Positions 8,004 to 17,456 of a stretch of DNA of 64,000 nucleotides are shown here, one piece after another; the stretch's first letter is position 1; each line of letters starts with the position of its first letter. The notes beneath the pieces were generated by a model that searched no databases, was not told where the DNA came from, and worked only from the letters and a program-made list of their open reading frames with translations. Where the stretch lies: positions 186,001 through 250,000 of the forward strand of contig NZ_VFNH01000003.1 in assembly GCF_006715485.1 (NCBI RefSeq). The letters run 5' to 3'. This stretch comes from Herbaspirillum sp. SJZ107 (GTDB lineage: Bacteria; Pseudomonadota; Gammaproteobacteria; Burkholderiales; Burkholderiaceae_D). Position numbers and translations under genes: made by a program.

Positions 8004-10924
8004 CACAGCTTGCCGCGGATGCCGATCTTGATCGTGCGCCCGTCGTACTTCGCATAGTCCATGCGGGTGCGCTTGCCCTCGCCGTAGCGGCCGGTCGCAT
8101 CCTCGAAGTAATCGTAGGCCAGCGTGTTGGTGATGTTCAGGGCGTCGAGGCGCAGTTCCAGGTTCTCGGTCAGCTTGTAGCTGATCGTGCCGTCCAGGTA
8201 GCCGCGCGGACCGCGCCAGCGGATCAGGTCATCGCCGTTGTTCTTCGGGTTGTCGCCGTGCAGCGACTTGCCCTTGTAGTTGTACGAGAGGCGCATCGCC
8301 AGTGGTCCGCGCTCGTAGTAGCTGGTGAAGCTGTAGGCGTACTTCGGCACCGAGTTGACTTCGATTTCCTTGCCCGCATTGGTAATCCACTTCATGCTGT
8401 TGAAGGGATCGATGTGGGTGTAGCTGGCCAGCGCGCCGAAGCCCTTGAAGGGATCGGGCAGGAAGGTGAAATCCTGCTGGTACGACAGCTCATAGCCCTT
8501 CAGGGTCTGCTTGCCGGCATTGGTGTAGGTGCGCAGCGTCATCGGCAGGTTCGGGTCGACGCGGCCGTTGGCATCCTGGAAGATGGCGCCGAGCGCGGTG
8601 TCGGGCAGGCCGAGGGCGCCGAAGGTGGTCTGGGTCGTGGTCGACACGGTGGCGTCGGTCAGCTCCTTGCGGAACAGCGCCGCCGACAGCAGGCTGCCCG
8701 GCTTGAAGTACCACTCCAGGCTCGAATCCAGGTTCTTCGACTGCTGCGGCTTCAGGTTCGGGTTGCCCGAGGTCGCGCTGTTGTCGAACATGTTCGGAAT
8801 CACCGTCTGGGCCGCGATGATCGACAGCGAGGCGCGGCTGATGGTCTTGCCGTAGGATGCGCGCCAGATCAGGGTGTCGGTCAGGTCGTAGGCCGCGCTG
8901 ACTGCCGGCAGCAGGTTTTTATACTTGCCCTTGGCGTGGTTCGGCTCGTAGACGGCGCCGTTCTTCTGGAAATTGTCGATATCGAGTTCGGTCTGCGACC
9001 AGCGCACGCCGGCATTCACGCGCAGCTCGCGCGCCAGCACTTCGCCCTTGAAGTCGGATTGAATAAAACCGGTCGACACCTTCTCGGCCGCGGTGAAGCT
9101 CTGCGCCGGGGTAAAGGCGGCGCCGGTGTTGTAGGCCAGCGGATCGTAGGTGCCGAAGGCATAGCCGCGCGTGAAGGTGCCGAACTGGTGCGGCCAGCCG
9201 GCGCCCATGTCGAGGTTCGAGATCGGCAGCGTCGACACCATGCTGCCGCGCACGCTGGCGTCGCCCAGCCCCACCATCTTCGCCTTCATGGCGGCGCTGC
9301 CGTTGCGCTTTTCGACGCCCTTGCTGGTGTCGACGTAGACCAGGCCGGTCTTCAGGTGGCCGGTCCAGCCGGCGAACAGGTCGTAGTCGTAGTCCAGCAC
9401 CAGGCGCGCCTGGCGGCCTTTATCCGTTTCGCGGGTCCAGCCGGTGGTGACGTCGAAGCCGCTGAAGTTGGCCGGATTGGTGTAGTCGATGTTCGAGGAC
9501 ATCGACGGGTAAACGTGGTCGGAGCCGTAGTCGATGGTGGAATCGACGCCGAAGATCTGGCCCGACAGCGTATCCGAATAGCTGGTGGCGTCGCTGTTGT
9601 TGGCGCTCAGCTGGCCGGTCACCACCATACCGGGACGCGCGGCCCAGCGCCCGTTCAGCGCCAGGTAGCCGAACTTGGTCTTGTCCTCGCCATAGGTCAC
9701 GCCGCTGCTGTACGAGGTATTGCCGAAGGTACCGGTCAGCAGGTTCGAGGCCGGGTCGATGTGCACGTCGAGCGGCACGAAGCCGCTGTGGCCGGTCTGG
9801 CCGGCGGGCGCGTTGCGGTTGGTGGTCTTGCTGTTGCGGACCAGGATGCCGTAATACAGTTCGTCGCGGCTGTTCTTCAGCTGCGAGGCCAGGCCGTCCA
9901 GGCTGAGGTTCAGGTTGCCTTCCTTGAACTGCAGCGAAGTCACCAGGCCGTCGCGCTCGCGCCGGTTCTGCGAGCCGTAGAAGCGGTAGATGCGCGGCAG
10001 GAAGGCATTGTCGATCTGGTCGCGGGTATAGCCGGACAGGTTGGCGCGCGGGTCGTCATAGTCGAGGGTGTAGGCGAAATTGCCCTTCACCGGCGTCATG
10101 CTGCCGTTGCGCGAGCTGTTGTAGCCGCCGGTGGCTTCGAAGCCGGAGCGGTTGTTGACCGCCTTGGAGTGGGCCACGCCGGCCAGGAAGCCCCACGAAC
10201 CCCAGGTGTTCGAGTACAGCGCGAAGCCGGCCGGGTCGAGCTTTTCGGAACTCGTGTTGTAGCTCCCGGTCACGGCATAGCGCAAGGTGCGCTTCGGGCT
10301 GTCGAACGGACGCGGGGTCTGCAAATCGACCACGCCGCCCATGCCGCCTTCGCTCAGTTCCGCCAGCGGCGACTTGTAGAAGTCCACCCGCCCGAACAGT
10401 TCCGACGCGAACACGTCGTAGTTGAAGCCGCGCGCGGCGCTGCCGATGGTGCTGGTGGACGTGGTGTTGACCGGCGCGCCGTTCAGCGTGGTGACGGAGT
10501 ATTCGGTCGGCAGGCCGCGGATCGAGATGCGCTGGCCCTCGCCCGAGCTGTCGTCGCGGTTCAGGATCACGCCCGGCACCCGCTGCAGCGATTCGGCCAC
10601 GTTCGATTCCGGGAACTTGCCGATGTCCTCGGCCACGATCGAATCGCGCACGCCGATCGCCTGCTGCTTCAGGTTCAGCGCCTTTTGCAGGCTGGAGCGA
10701 AAGCCGGAGATGACCACCGTGTTCGAGACCGGTGCGCCGCTAGCGGCGGTGTCGCCGGTGGCGACCGGATTGGCGGCGCCGTCCTGCGGCGCGGCCTCGG
10801 GACCCGCCGCGGGCGCCACCGTGGGCGCATCCGCTGGCGCTGTCGAGGTCTGCGCCAGCGCCGGATTGCCATACGCGGCGGCCAGGGCCAGCGGCAGCAC
10901 CGTGGCCAGGATCTTCTTTCTCAT
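8003..10924 (-). CDS. TonB-dependent receptor, Xanthomonas/Caulobacter carbohydrate type
   Basis: A 973-residue outer-membrane receptor. Signal MRKKILATVLPLALAAAYGN is followed by an Ala/Pro-rich linker and a plug domain with VVISGFRSSLQKALNLKQ, ESLQRVPGV and EGQRISIRGL, the pattern of the Xanthomonas-Caulobacter TBDR family that imports glycans. The rest is a 22-strand barrel-like sequence ending IGIRGKL, with Leu rather than the usual terminal aromatic. It is first in the operon, with GAGGAGA before the ATG, and lies behind two LacI-type palindromes. Expected role: energy-dependent uptake across the outer membrane of the oligosaccharide processed by the four downstream enzymes. Confidence 0.93.
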   Translation of the reverse strand: MRKKILATVLPLALAAAYGNPALAQTSTAPADAPTVAPAAGPEAAPQDGAANPVATGDTAASGAPVSNTVVISGFRSSLQKALNLKQQAIGVRDSIVAEDIGKFPESNVAESLQRVPGVILNRDDSSGEGQRISIRGLPTEYSVTTLNGAPVNTTSTSTIGSAARGFNYDVFASELFGRVDFYKSPLAELSEGGMGGVVDLQTPRPFDSPKRTLRYAVTGSYNTSSEKLDPAGFALYSNTWGSWGFLAGVAHSKAVNNRSGFEATGGYNSSRNGSMTPVKGNFAYTLDYDDPRANLSGYTRDQIDNAFLPRIYRFYGSQNRRERDGLVTSLQFKEGNLNLSLDGLASQLKNSRDELYYGILVRNSKTTNRNAPAGQTGHSGFVPLDVHIDPASNLLTGTFGNTSYSSGVTYGEDKTKFGYLALNGRWAARPGMVVTGQLSANNSDATSYSDTLSGQIFGVDSTIDYGSDHVYPSMSSNIDYTNPANFSGFDVTTGWTRETDKGRQARLVLDYDYDLFAGWTGHLKTGLVYVDTSKGVEKRNGSAAMKAKMVGLGDASVRGSMVSTLPISNLDMGAGWPHQFGTFTRGYAFGTYDPLAYNTGAAFTPAQSFTAAEKVSTGFIQSDFKGEVLARELRVNAGVRWSQTELDIDNFQKNGAVYEPNHAKGKYKNLLPAVSAAYDLTDTLIWRASYGKTISRASLSIIAAQTVIPNMFDNSATSGNPNLKPQQSKNLDSSLEWYFKPGSLLSAALFRKELTDATVSTTTQTTFGALGLPDTALGAIFQDANGRVDPNLPMTLRTYTNAGKQTLKGYELSYQQDFTFLPDPFKGFGALASYTHIDPFNSMKWITNAGKEIEVNSVPKYAYSFTSYYERGPLAMRLSYNYKGKSLHGDNPKNNGDDLIRWRGPRGYLDGTISYKLTENLELRLDALNITNTLAYDYFEDATGRYGEGKRTRMDYAKYDGRTIKIGIRGKL

Positions 10925-11026
10925 GTTGTCTCCTCTGCGGGCATCGATGTGCCTGCTTGTTATGGGGAATGAAGCATGTGACGCCGGGCCGGCGCTGCCG
11001 GGCAGTGAGCCCTGTGCGCAGCCGTA

Positions 11027-11040
11027 TGGTTACGTTACCA
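11027..11040. promoter_or_regulatory. LacI-type operator 1
   Basis: TGGTTACGTTACCA is a near-perfect palindrome with the central CG step typical of LacI-family operators. It covers the predicted -10 box of the TonB-receptor operon, a position suited to repression. Its centre is 113 bp from the second copy. Confidence 0.55.
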
Positions 11041-11137
11041 CCTGTCGTGTATTGACTCAACAACATCGATTTGGCTATCGTGTTGCTGTGTAAGCGCCTG
11101 ATTTGTATGAAAAATGCGCGATTTTTGCTGAAAAGGA

Positions 11138-11155
11138 TGTGGTATCGTAACCACA
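11138..11155. promoter_or_regulatory. LacI-type operator 2
   Basis: TGTGGTATCGTAACCACA has 6-bp perfect outer arms and the core TGGTATCGTAACCA. It agrees with operator 1 at 11 of 14 core positions. It lies 86 bases before the regulator's ATG and downstream of its predicted promoter, so it could serve autoregulation and looping with operator 1. Confidence 0.55.
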
Positions 11156-11240
11156 ATTCGGCGCAGAAACGCCGCATCCCCGCCCCCCATCGGGTCGAAC
11201 CGCCGCAAATACTCAACAAGATGATCGTTTCTACAGACCC

Positions 11241-12254
11241 ATGCGCAAAGCCAGCAAACTGAGCGAAGTGGCGCGGCTGGCCGGCGTATCGCCGATCACC
11301 GCGTCGCGCGCCATCCGCGGCACCGGTTACGTGTCGAGCGAGGCGCGCGAGCGCATCATGGCGGCCGCCGCCCAGCTCAACTACACGCCGGACATGCTGG
11401 CGCGCCGCATGCGCGGCGACAAAAGCAAGCTGATCGGCGTCTTCCTGAACAACTACGGCCCGGTCGTGCTGCACGAACTGGTGCGCCACATCGGCGAGCA
11501 GGCCAGGAAACTCGATTACGACCTGTTGCTGTTCAACGCCGACCGTTTCGACAGTCCCGAGCGCATGGTCACCTGCGGCACGCTGGCCAAGCTGTGCGAC
11601 GGCCTGCTGCTGGTGATGCCGACCGCCGGCGACGGCTTCCTCGACCTGGCCGCGCGCCAGCAGCTGTCCTGCGCCCTGGTCTGCTTCGATGCCGGGCAGC
11701 TGGCGCTGCCGACGCTGGTGCTGGAAAACCGCGCCGGCGCGCGCGCCGCGGTCGAGCACCTGCTCGGCCTCGGCCACCGCCGCATCGGCTTCATCGCCGG
11801 CTCGGCGCGTACCGGCCAGAGCCTCGAGCGCGAACGCGGCTATGCCGATGCGCTGGCCGCCGCCGGCATCGCCTTCGATGCGGCGCTGGTGCGCGAGGGC
11901 GGCTTCAACCAGCCGGGCGGTTTCGCGGCCGCCGGACAGCTGCTCGACCTGGCCCGGCCGCCCAGCGCCATCTTTGCCGCCAACGACGAGATGGCCTTCG
12001 GTGCGATCGACGCCATCGCCAGCCGCGGGCTGAAGGTGCCGGGCGACGTGTCCGTGGCCGGCTTCGACGACATCCCGACCGCGAGCTACGTGTTCCCGCG
12101 CCTGACCACGATGCGCCCGCCCTACGAGGCGCTGGCCGCGCGCGCGGTGCGCGAAGTGGTCGACCTGATCGAAGGCGGGGTGCCGGCCGCCGCGCGCATC
12201 CCCTTCGCCACCGAGCTGGTGGTGCGCGACTCGACCGCACCGGCCAGGGACTGA
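11241..12254 (+). CDS. LacI family transcriptional regulator
   Basis: A 337-residue repressor. The helix-turn-helix is at the N-terminus ([20 protein letters not shown], about residues 6-25) with the hinge [14 protein letters not shown]. The remainder is a periplasmic-binding-protein-like effector domain, with [29 protein letters not shown] and [14 protein letters not shown]. It is transcribed divergently from the receptor/glycosidase operon and 8 bases ahead of an MFS importer gene, so it most likely senses a sugar released by that system. The closest in type are GntR/GguR-like LacI members, but the effector is not predictable from sequence alone. No good Shine-Dalgarno precedes the ATG. Confidence 0.92.
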   Translation: MRKASKLSEVARLAGVSPITASRAIRGTGYVSSEARERIMAAAAQLNYTPDMLARRMRGDKSKLIGVFLNNYGPVVLHELVRHIGEQARKLDYDLLLFNADRFDSPERMVTCGTLAKLCDGLLLVMPTAGDGFLDLAARQQLSCALVCFDAGQLALPTLVLENRAGARAAVEHLLGLGHRRIGFIAGSARTGQSLERERGYADALAAAGIAFDAALVREGGFNQPGGFAAAGQLLDLARPPSAIFAANDEMAFGAIDAIASRGLKVPGDVSVAGFDDIPTASYVFPRLTTMRPPYEALAARAVREVVDLIEGGVPAAARIPFATELVVRDSTAPARD

Positions 12255-12262
12255 CGCCGCCC

Positions 12263-13618
12263 ATGGCGACCGACACGCGCTTCCGCGCCGGCACGCTCCA
12301 CTACGGCTTGTGGGGCTTGCTGGCGCTGGTGGGCTGGCTGCTGGTCGGGGAACTCGGCATCGCCGTGCGCGAACGCTGGGCCCAGCCGATCGGCCTGGTC
12401 GTGCTGCGCAACGTCGGCGCCTCGGACACCAGCATCGCGCTGCTGCTGTCGACCGTCCCTGCCGTCATCAGCCTGCTGCTGGTGCCTGCCATCGGGCTGC
12501 GCTCGGACCGCTGCCGCAGCCCGTGGGGACGGCGCCGCCCTTATCTATTGGTGAGCGCGCCGCTGGGCGCCGGCGCGATGCTGTGCGTGGCCGCCGCGCC
12601 GGCGCTGGCGGCATGGAGCCACGCGCTGCTGGGTGCGTGGTCGCCCGGCCTGCGCGCGCTCGACCTCGGCTTCTTCTGCCTGTTCTGGACCGTGTTCGAA
12701 GCGGCCGCCATGACCACCGTCGCCCTGTTCAACGGCCTGGTCAACGACGTCATGCCGCACGGGCTGCTGGGCCGCCTGTATGCGGTGCTGCGCATCGCCG
12801 GCCTGGGCGTGGCGATCTTTTTCAATATGTCGCTGTTCGCGCTGGCCGATACCCGGCTGTTCGAACTGCTGTTGACGATCGCGCTGGTGTTCGGGCTGTC
12901 GATCCCGCTGATGTGCCTGATGGTGCGCGAGGGTGTGTATCCGGCGCCGGCGGCGCCGCCGGTCCGGGCGATGGCGCCCCAGGTATCGGCGCACACCCAG
13001 CTGCTGCAATGCTGCACCCAGCGCCGCCACCTGTGGGCCTTCGGCGCCTTCATGCTGGCCGCCGTCACCTTCGGCCCCTTCAACACCTTTTCGCAGAACT
13101 ATGCGCTCGGCCTGGGCCTGTCCAAGGCCGAACTCGGCACGCTGACCGCCACCGGCTACGCCGTCTCGATCGCCAGCGCCTTCGGCATCGGCTGGCTGGC
13201 CGACCGTTTCGGCTCGGTGCGGGTGGCAACCGTGATGATGGGGCTGTACAGCCTGATCGCGCTGGGCGGCTGCCTGCTGGTGCGCGACGGCGCCGCCTTC
13301 CGCGGCTTTTACCTGGCCCACGTGGTGGTGTCGGGCGCATATTTCACGGCGGCGGCGGCGATGCCGATGGACGTGTTCCCGCGCGCCGAATTCGTACGCT
13401 ACAACGCCAGCAAGGACATCATGGTCGCGCTGGCCAGCATCCTGGTCGGCACCAGCCTCGGGCCGCTGCTCGACCTGTCCGGCCACGACTACCGCCTGAC
13501 GCTGGCCAGCGCCGCGCTGTTCTCGCTGCTGTGCCTCGGCTGCCTGGGACGCTTGCTGGTGCGCGCGCCGATTACAGCCACGGAAGCCGCCACGGAAGCG
13601 GCCTGCACCCTGCCCTGA
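12263..13618 (+). CDS. MFS sugar transporter, GPH/SUT-like
   Basis: A 451-residue inner-membrane protein with about twelve hydrophobic segments. The loop RSDRCRSPWGRRRPYLLV after the second or third helix is the cytoplasmic motif found in glycoside-pentoside-hexuronide and sucrose/maltose-type symporters. WLADRFGSVRVATVMMGLYS is the matching loop in the second half. It starts 8 bases after the lacI-type stop codon, so the two are probably one transcript. Likely role: moving the mono- or disaccharide made by the periplasmic enzymes into the cytoplasm. The substrate (galactose, rhamnose, a uronate or a disaccharide) is not visible. Confidence 0.85.
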   Translation: MATDTRFRAGTLHYGLWGLLALVGWLLVGELGIAVRERWAQPIGLVVLRNVGASDTSIALLLSTVPAVISLLLVPAIGLRSDRCRSPWGRRRPYLLVSAPLGAGAMLCVAAAPALAAWSHALLGAWSPGLRALDLGFFCLFWTVFEAAAMTTVALFNGLVNDVMPHGLLGRLYAVLRIAGLGVAIFFNMSLFALADTRLFELLLTIALVFGLSIPLMCLMVREGVYPAPAAPPVRAMAPQVSAHTQLLQCCTQRRHLWAFGAFMLAAVTFGPFNTFSQNYALGLGLSKAELGTLTATGYAVSIASAFGIGWLADRFGSVRVATVMMGLYSLIALGGCLLVRDGAAFRGFYLAHVVVSGAYFTAAAAMPMDVFPRAEFVRYNASKDIMVALASILVGTSLGPLLDLSGHDYRLTLASAALFSLLCLGCLGRLLVRAPITATEAATEAACTLP

Positions 13619-13627
13619 AACGGACGC

Positions 13628-13966
13628 TCAGGCGCAGCCGGGCACCAGCAGGATCGGCACGCTGTTCCACGAAACCGCCACCAGCGACAGCGCCGCGAAC
13701 ATGAAAGCCGCCCATTGCCACAGGCCGGCCCGGCCCGGACGCGCCAGCACGCCGCGCGCGCGCCACACCAGCCATGCCAGCACGGCAAGGGCAAGGACGG
13801 TGGCGATGCCCATGAGGGTGCGGTCCGGCCCACCCTCGCGCATCGCGGCCGGGGTGCACTGGGCCGCCGCCAGCCCGTAGCAGAAGGCGAAGTGCAGCAG
13901 CCACACCAGCAGCGGCAGGATCGCGCCCAGCAGGCGGCGGAAGAAGTGTTCGTTGGCACGGCTCAT
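13628..13966 (-). CDS. Small membrane protein of the cytochrome oxidase cluster
   Basis: A 112-residue protein (MSRANEHFFRRLLG...) with three predicted membrane helices (about 12-30, 50-66 and 82-105), separated by a loop with Cys-Thr-Pro. I do not recognise a family. It starts 2 bases after the stop of the fused oxidase subunit gene and is the last gene of that operon. That placement suggests a small oxidase subunit (CoxD/IV-like) or an assembly aid. It ends 9 bases from the convergent MFS gene. Confidence 0.7.
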   Translation of the reverse strand: MSRANEHFFRRLLGAILPLLVWLLHFAFCYGLAAAQCTPAAMREGGPDRTLMGIATVLALAVLAWLVWRARGVLARPGRAGLWQWAAFMFAALSLVAVSWNSVPILLVPGCA

Positions 13967-13968
13967 GT

Positions 13969-16494
13969 TCACTCCATCAGCAGCGGCACCAGGCGCACCG
14001 CCGACATCCAGGCAATGCCCTGCAGCGTCGTGTAGTGCCAGACCAGCGCGATGTTGTCGAGGGTGGCGCGGCTGCGCGCCGTCAGGTGGCCGCGCCAGCC
14101 GCGCAGCGCCAGGTAGGGCGCCATGATCGCCAGCAGCACGATGTGCAGGCCCTGGTAGGACGCCAGGGCGGCGACCGCCGCGGCCCAGGCGCTCTCGCTC
14201 GGCGCCAGGTCGGCCGCGCGCAGGCCGTAGACATCGACGCCGAAGGCCGCCAGCGCGCACGCCAGCGCCGCCAGCACCAGCCAGGGCAGGCGGCGCCGGC
14301 CGAGCGCGCGCGTGGCCAGCCACACCAGCAGCGAGCCGGCCGCCAGCAGGGCTGCCGACAGCCAGGCCAGCTCCACCGGGGGCAGCGAGCTGCCCGGCGG
14401 CGGGCACACCTGCAGGCGCATCGACACGTGCAGGTAGGCGAAGGCGAACGAGGCGAAGATGCTGGCGTCGACCACCAGCATGATGATCGTGGCCCACCAC
14501 GAGTGCGAGGCGGTGCCGCGCGCGCCGACCGGCAGCACGATGCCGCCGCCGGCGTCCACCGAGGTCTCTGGCACGCCGCGGTCGGATTCCCACAGCCAGG
14601 CGATAGTGCCGACCACCGCCATGACGCCGCACAGCGTGGCCAGCAGGTTCAGCTTCATGGTCAGCAGCAGGAAGAAGCCGGCGGTGCCGGCCGCGGCGAT
14701 CAGCGGCAGCCAGCTGTCGCCCGGCAGCACCAGCAGGTAGCGCGGCTCGGCGCCGACCGGGCTGGTGGCGATGGTCTCGCGGTGGCCGGTGGCGGTCTGC
14801 GGCAGGTAGTAAGCGCCCTCGTCCACGTCGCGCGACAGGGTCGGCTGGTCCCACAGCGGATTCGGCGACACCACGCGCGGGATGCTGCGGTTGCCGTAAT
14901 CCTCGGACGTCAGCCATTCCAGCGTGGCCGCGTTCCACGGATTGCCGACCGGCTGCGTGCGGCGCTTCAGGGTGCGCACGACGTCGAACGCGAACAGCAC
15001 CACCCCGAGCGCGAAGGCGAAGGCGCCGACCGTCGACAGCATGTTCAAGCCGTTCCAGCCGAGGTCCGGCGCATAGGTGTAGACCCGGCGCGGCATGCCC
15101 AGCAGGCCGGTGATGTGCATCGGGAAGAAGGCGACATTGAAGCCGCCGAACATCAGCCAGAACACCCATTTGGCCCAGCGTTCGGACAAGCGGTTGCCGT
15201 TGATCAGCGGTATCCAGTAATACATGGCCGCGAACACCGGGAACACCATCCCGCCGATCAGGACGTAGTGGAAGTGGGCGACGATGAAATAGGTGTCGTG
15301 CACCTGCCAGTCGAACGGGATCACCGCCACCATCACGCCGGTCAGGCCGCCCAGCACGAAGATGAACATGAAGCCGAGCAGGAACAGCGTCGGTGCGCCG
15401 CGCTGGACCTTGCCCTTCCACAGCGTGCAGATCCAGGCAAACACCTGGATCGCGGTCGGCACCGCCACCGCCATGCTGGCGGCCGACACGAAACTCATCT
15501 CGAGCACGCCCAGGCCGGCCGTGAACATGTGGTGCGCCCACAGGCCGAAGCTGAACACGCCGACGCCGACCAGGGCGGCGATCACCGCGCGCCGGCCGAC
15601 CAGCGAGGTGCCGGCGATGGTCGGGATCATGGTCGACACCATGCCGGCGGCCGGCAGGAAGATGATGTAGACCTCGGGGTGGCCGAAGAACCAGAACAGG
15701 TGCTGCCACAGCAGCGGGTCGCCGCCGCGTTCGGGAATGAAGAAGGGCCAGTCGAAGGCGCGCTCCAGCTCCAGCAGCGCGGTGCCGGCGATCACCGCCG
15801 GGAAGGCGAACACGATCATCACGGCCACCACCAGCATGGCCCAGGCGTACACCGGCATGCGGCCCAGCGTCATCCCCGGTGCGCGCGTAAACAGGATGCC
15901 GATGATCAGTTCGATCGCGCCGGCGATCGCTGAGATCTCGATGAAGCCGATCCCCAGCAGCCAGAAATCGGCATTCAGCCCCGGCGAATACTTGGTGCCG
16001 GTGAGCGGCGGGTACATGAACCAGCCGCCGTCCGGCGCCAGGCCCACGAACAGGGTGCAGAAGAAGGCCAGCCCGCCGATCGCATAGGCCCAGTAGGCGT
16101 ACGCGGACAGGCGCGGGAACGGCAGGTCGCGTGCGCCCAGCATGTTCGGCAGCAGGTACACCGCGAGCGCTTCCACCACGGGAATCGCGAACAGGAACAT
16201 CATCACCGTGCCGTGCATGGTGAACACCTGGTTGTAGGTGCCGGCGCTGAGGAAGCCATTCTCGGGCACCGCCAGCTGGGTGCGGATCAGCAGGCCCAGG
16301 ATCCCGGCCAGCACGAAGAACAGCATCGCGGTGCCGATGTACAGCAGGCCGATGCTGGTGTTGTTCACGCTGGATAAAAAACGCCAGCCGCGCGGGGTGC
16401 GCCAGACGTCCTCCAGGCGTTCGAGTTCGCCCTCGGGACGCGGCACCGGGTTGGGTAACTGCGCGGTTGACTGATTCGGGAGCGGCGAGTTCAT
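13969..16494 (-). CDS. ctaDE: Cytochrome c oxidase subunit I-III fusion
   Basis: An 841-residue inner-membrane protein joining subunit I (about 1-600) to a subunit III-like helix bundle (about 620-841). Visible ligands: His94 and His409 for haem a, His407 for haem a3, and His272, His321 and His322 for CuB, with Tyr276 in GHPEVY. Glu274 in that motif marks an A1-type haem-copper oxidase with a D-channel glutamate. It reduces O2 to water with proton pumping. The start overlaps the subunit II stop by 4 bases (ATGA). Such I-III fusions are known from caa3-type oxidases. The subunit III part ends HYTTLQGIAWMSAVRLVPLL. Confidence 0.95.
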   Translation of the reverse strand: MNSPLPNQSTAQLPNPVPRPEGELERLEDVWRTPRGWRFLSSVNNTSIGLLYIGTAMLFFVLAGILGLLIRTQLAVPENGFLSAGTYNQVFTMHGTVMMFLFAIPVVEALAVYLLPNMLGARDLPFPRLSAYAYWAYAIGGLAFFCTLFVGLAPDGGWFMYPPLTGTKYSPGLNADFWLLGIGFIEISAIAGAIELIIGILFTRAPGMTLGRMPVYAWAMLVVAVMIVFAFPAVIAGTALLELERAFDWPFFIPERGGDPLLWQHLFWFFGHPEVYIIFLPAAGMVSTMIPTIAGTSLVGRRAVIAALVGVGVFSFGLWAHHMFTAGLGVLEMSFVSAASMAVAVPTAIQVFAWICTLWKGKVQRGAPTLFLLGFMFIFVLGGLTGVMVAVIPFDWQVHDTYFIVAHFHYVLIGGMVFPVFAAMYYWIPLINGNRLSERWAKWVFWLMFGGFNVAFFPMHITGLLGMPRRVYTYAPDLGWNGLNMLSTVGAFAFALGVVLFAFDVVRTLKRRTQPVGNPWNAATLEWLTSEDYGNRSIPRVVSPNPLWDQPTLSRDVDEGAYYLPQTATGHRETIATSPVGAEPRYLLVLPGDSWLPLIAAAGTAGFFLLLTMKLNLLATLCGVMAVVGTIAWLWESDRGVPETSVDAGGGIVLPVGARGTASHSWWATIIMLVVDASIFASFAFAYLHVSMRLQVCPPPGSSLPPVELAWLSAALLAAGSLLVWLATRALGRRRLPWLVLAALACALAAFGVDVYGLRAADLAPSESAWAAAVAALASYQGLHIVLLAIMAPYLALRGWRGHLTARSRATLDNIALVWHYTTLQGIAWMSAVRLVPLLME

Positions 16495-17456
16495 TTCAGG
16501 GCCTCGAGATAAGCGGCCAGCGCACGCAGCGATTCGCCGTCGATGCCGGACGCCGCCGGCATCAGCACCCCCGGCTTGGCGTTCTGCGGATTGGCGACCC
16601 AGCCGGCCAGCGTGTCCTGCTGCTTATTGGCGTGGATAGGGAGGGTGCCGGCGCCGATGTATGCACGGCTGCCGACGTGGGTCAGGTCGGGACCCAGGTT
16701 GTTGTCCTCGGCGACGCCGCGGATCGTGTGGCAGGCCTGGCAGCGCTGGTCGAAGAAGGCGGCGCGGCCGCGCTGCAACAAGGCGTCGGCGGGCTGCACC
16801 GCGGGCCGGGCCTGGGCCGCCAGCCAGGCATCGAACTCGGCCTGCGGATGCGCCACCACGTGCAGCGCCATGCGCGCATGCTGGATGCCGCAGTATTCGG
16901 CGCACTGGCCGCGGTAGATGCCCGGCTTGTCGGCGCGCAGGGTCAGGCCGGTGACGCGGCCGGGAATCATGTCGCGCTTGCCGGCCAGCGCCGGGATCCA
17001 CAGGCTGTGGATGACGTCGGCCGCGTTCAGGCCGAGGTAGACGTTCTTCCCGACCGGGATGTGGATTTCGTTGGCGGCGGCGATCTCGCGCCCGCTGGCC
17101 GGATCGCGGTAGCGCACTTCCCACCACCACATCTTGCCGGTGACGGAGATCGCCAGCGCGCCGTTCGAGGTCTGTGGACGCAGTTGCGCGCTGCGCCAGG
17201 TGCTCCAGCCCAGCAGCAGGCTCAGGACGATCACCGGGAAGGCGACGCCGGCGCCGGCGATCCAGACGGCCGGCCGCAGCGGGCGCGCGTGATGGCGCAG
17301 GCTCATTGCCAGCAGCAGCATCACGGCCGCGAAGATCAGCGTGCCGGCGATGGTCATGCCCCAGGTCAGCTCGCCGATCACGGCGGCGTCGCTGCCGCCG
17401 TGGTGCAAGACGGATTGCAGCGGCGTGTCCGCCGCACTGCCCTGCCCCGCCCTCAC
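16491..17456 (-). CDS. ctaC: Cytochrome c oxidase subunit II with C-terminal cytochrome c domain
   Basis: A 321-residue protein: two membrane helices (about 30-52 and 65-85), a cupredoxin domain with the complete CuA site (His150, Cys185, Glu187, Cys189, His193, Met196), and a covalent haem c domain (CQACH, 239-243). This is the caa3 architecture, accepting electrons from a soluble or lipid-anchored cytochrome c. I chose the GTG at 17456. It overlaps the preceding stop as GTGA and restores the conserved first segment (SVLHHGGSDAAVIGELTWGM) that an ATG start at 17357 would delete. Its stop overlaps the subunit I-III start. Confidence 0.92.
   Translation of the reverse strand: MRAGQGSAADTPLQSVLHHGGSDAAVIGELTWGMTIAGTLIFAAVMLLLAMSLRHHARPLRPAVWIAGAGVAFPVIVLSLLLGWSTWRSAQLRPQTSNGALAISVTGKMWWWEVRYRDPASGREIAAANEIHIPVGKNVYLGLNAADVIHSLWIPALAGKRDMIPGRVTGLTLRADKPGIYRGQCAEYCGIQHARMALHVVAHPQAEFDAWLAAQARPAVQPADALLQRGRAAFFDQRCQACHTIRGVAEDNNLGPDLTHVGSRAYIGAGTLPIHANKQQDTLAGWVANPQNAKPGVLMPAASGIDGESLRALAAYLEALK

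Larger units (their letters stand above)
10925..11240. promoter_or_regulatory. Divergent promoter region between the TonB receptor operon and lacI-type regulator
   Basis: These 316 bases hold no gene. The symmetrical TTGACTCAA at 11052-11060 supplies a -35 in both directions. On the minus strand TTGAGT (11060-11055) is followed after 17 bases by TAACGT (11037-11032), which lies inside the first operator. On the plus strand TTGACT (11052-11057) is followed after 18 bases by TATCGT (11076-11081). Both assignments are by eye. The layout fits repression of the receptor operon by the adjacent LacI-family protein. Confidence 0.5.

Noticed and set aside
11071-11262. Small plus-strand frame before the LacI gene
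   Set aside because: It overlaps the operator/promoter region and the LacI start, with no ribosome-binding site or conserved features.
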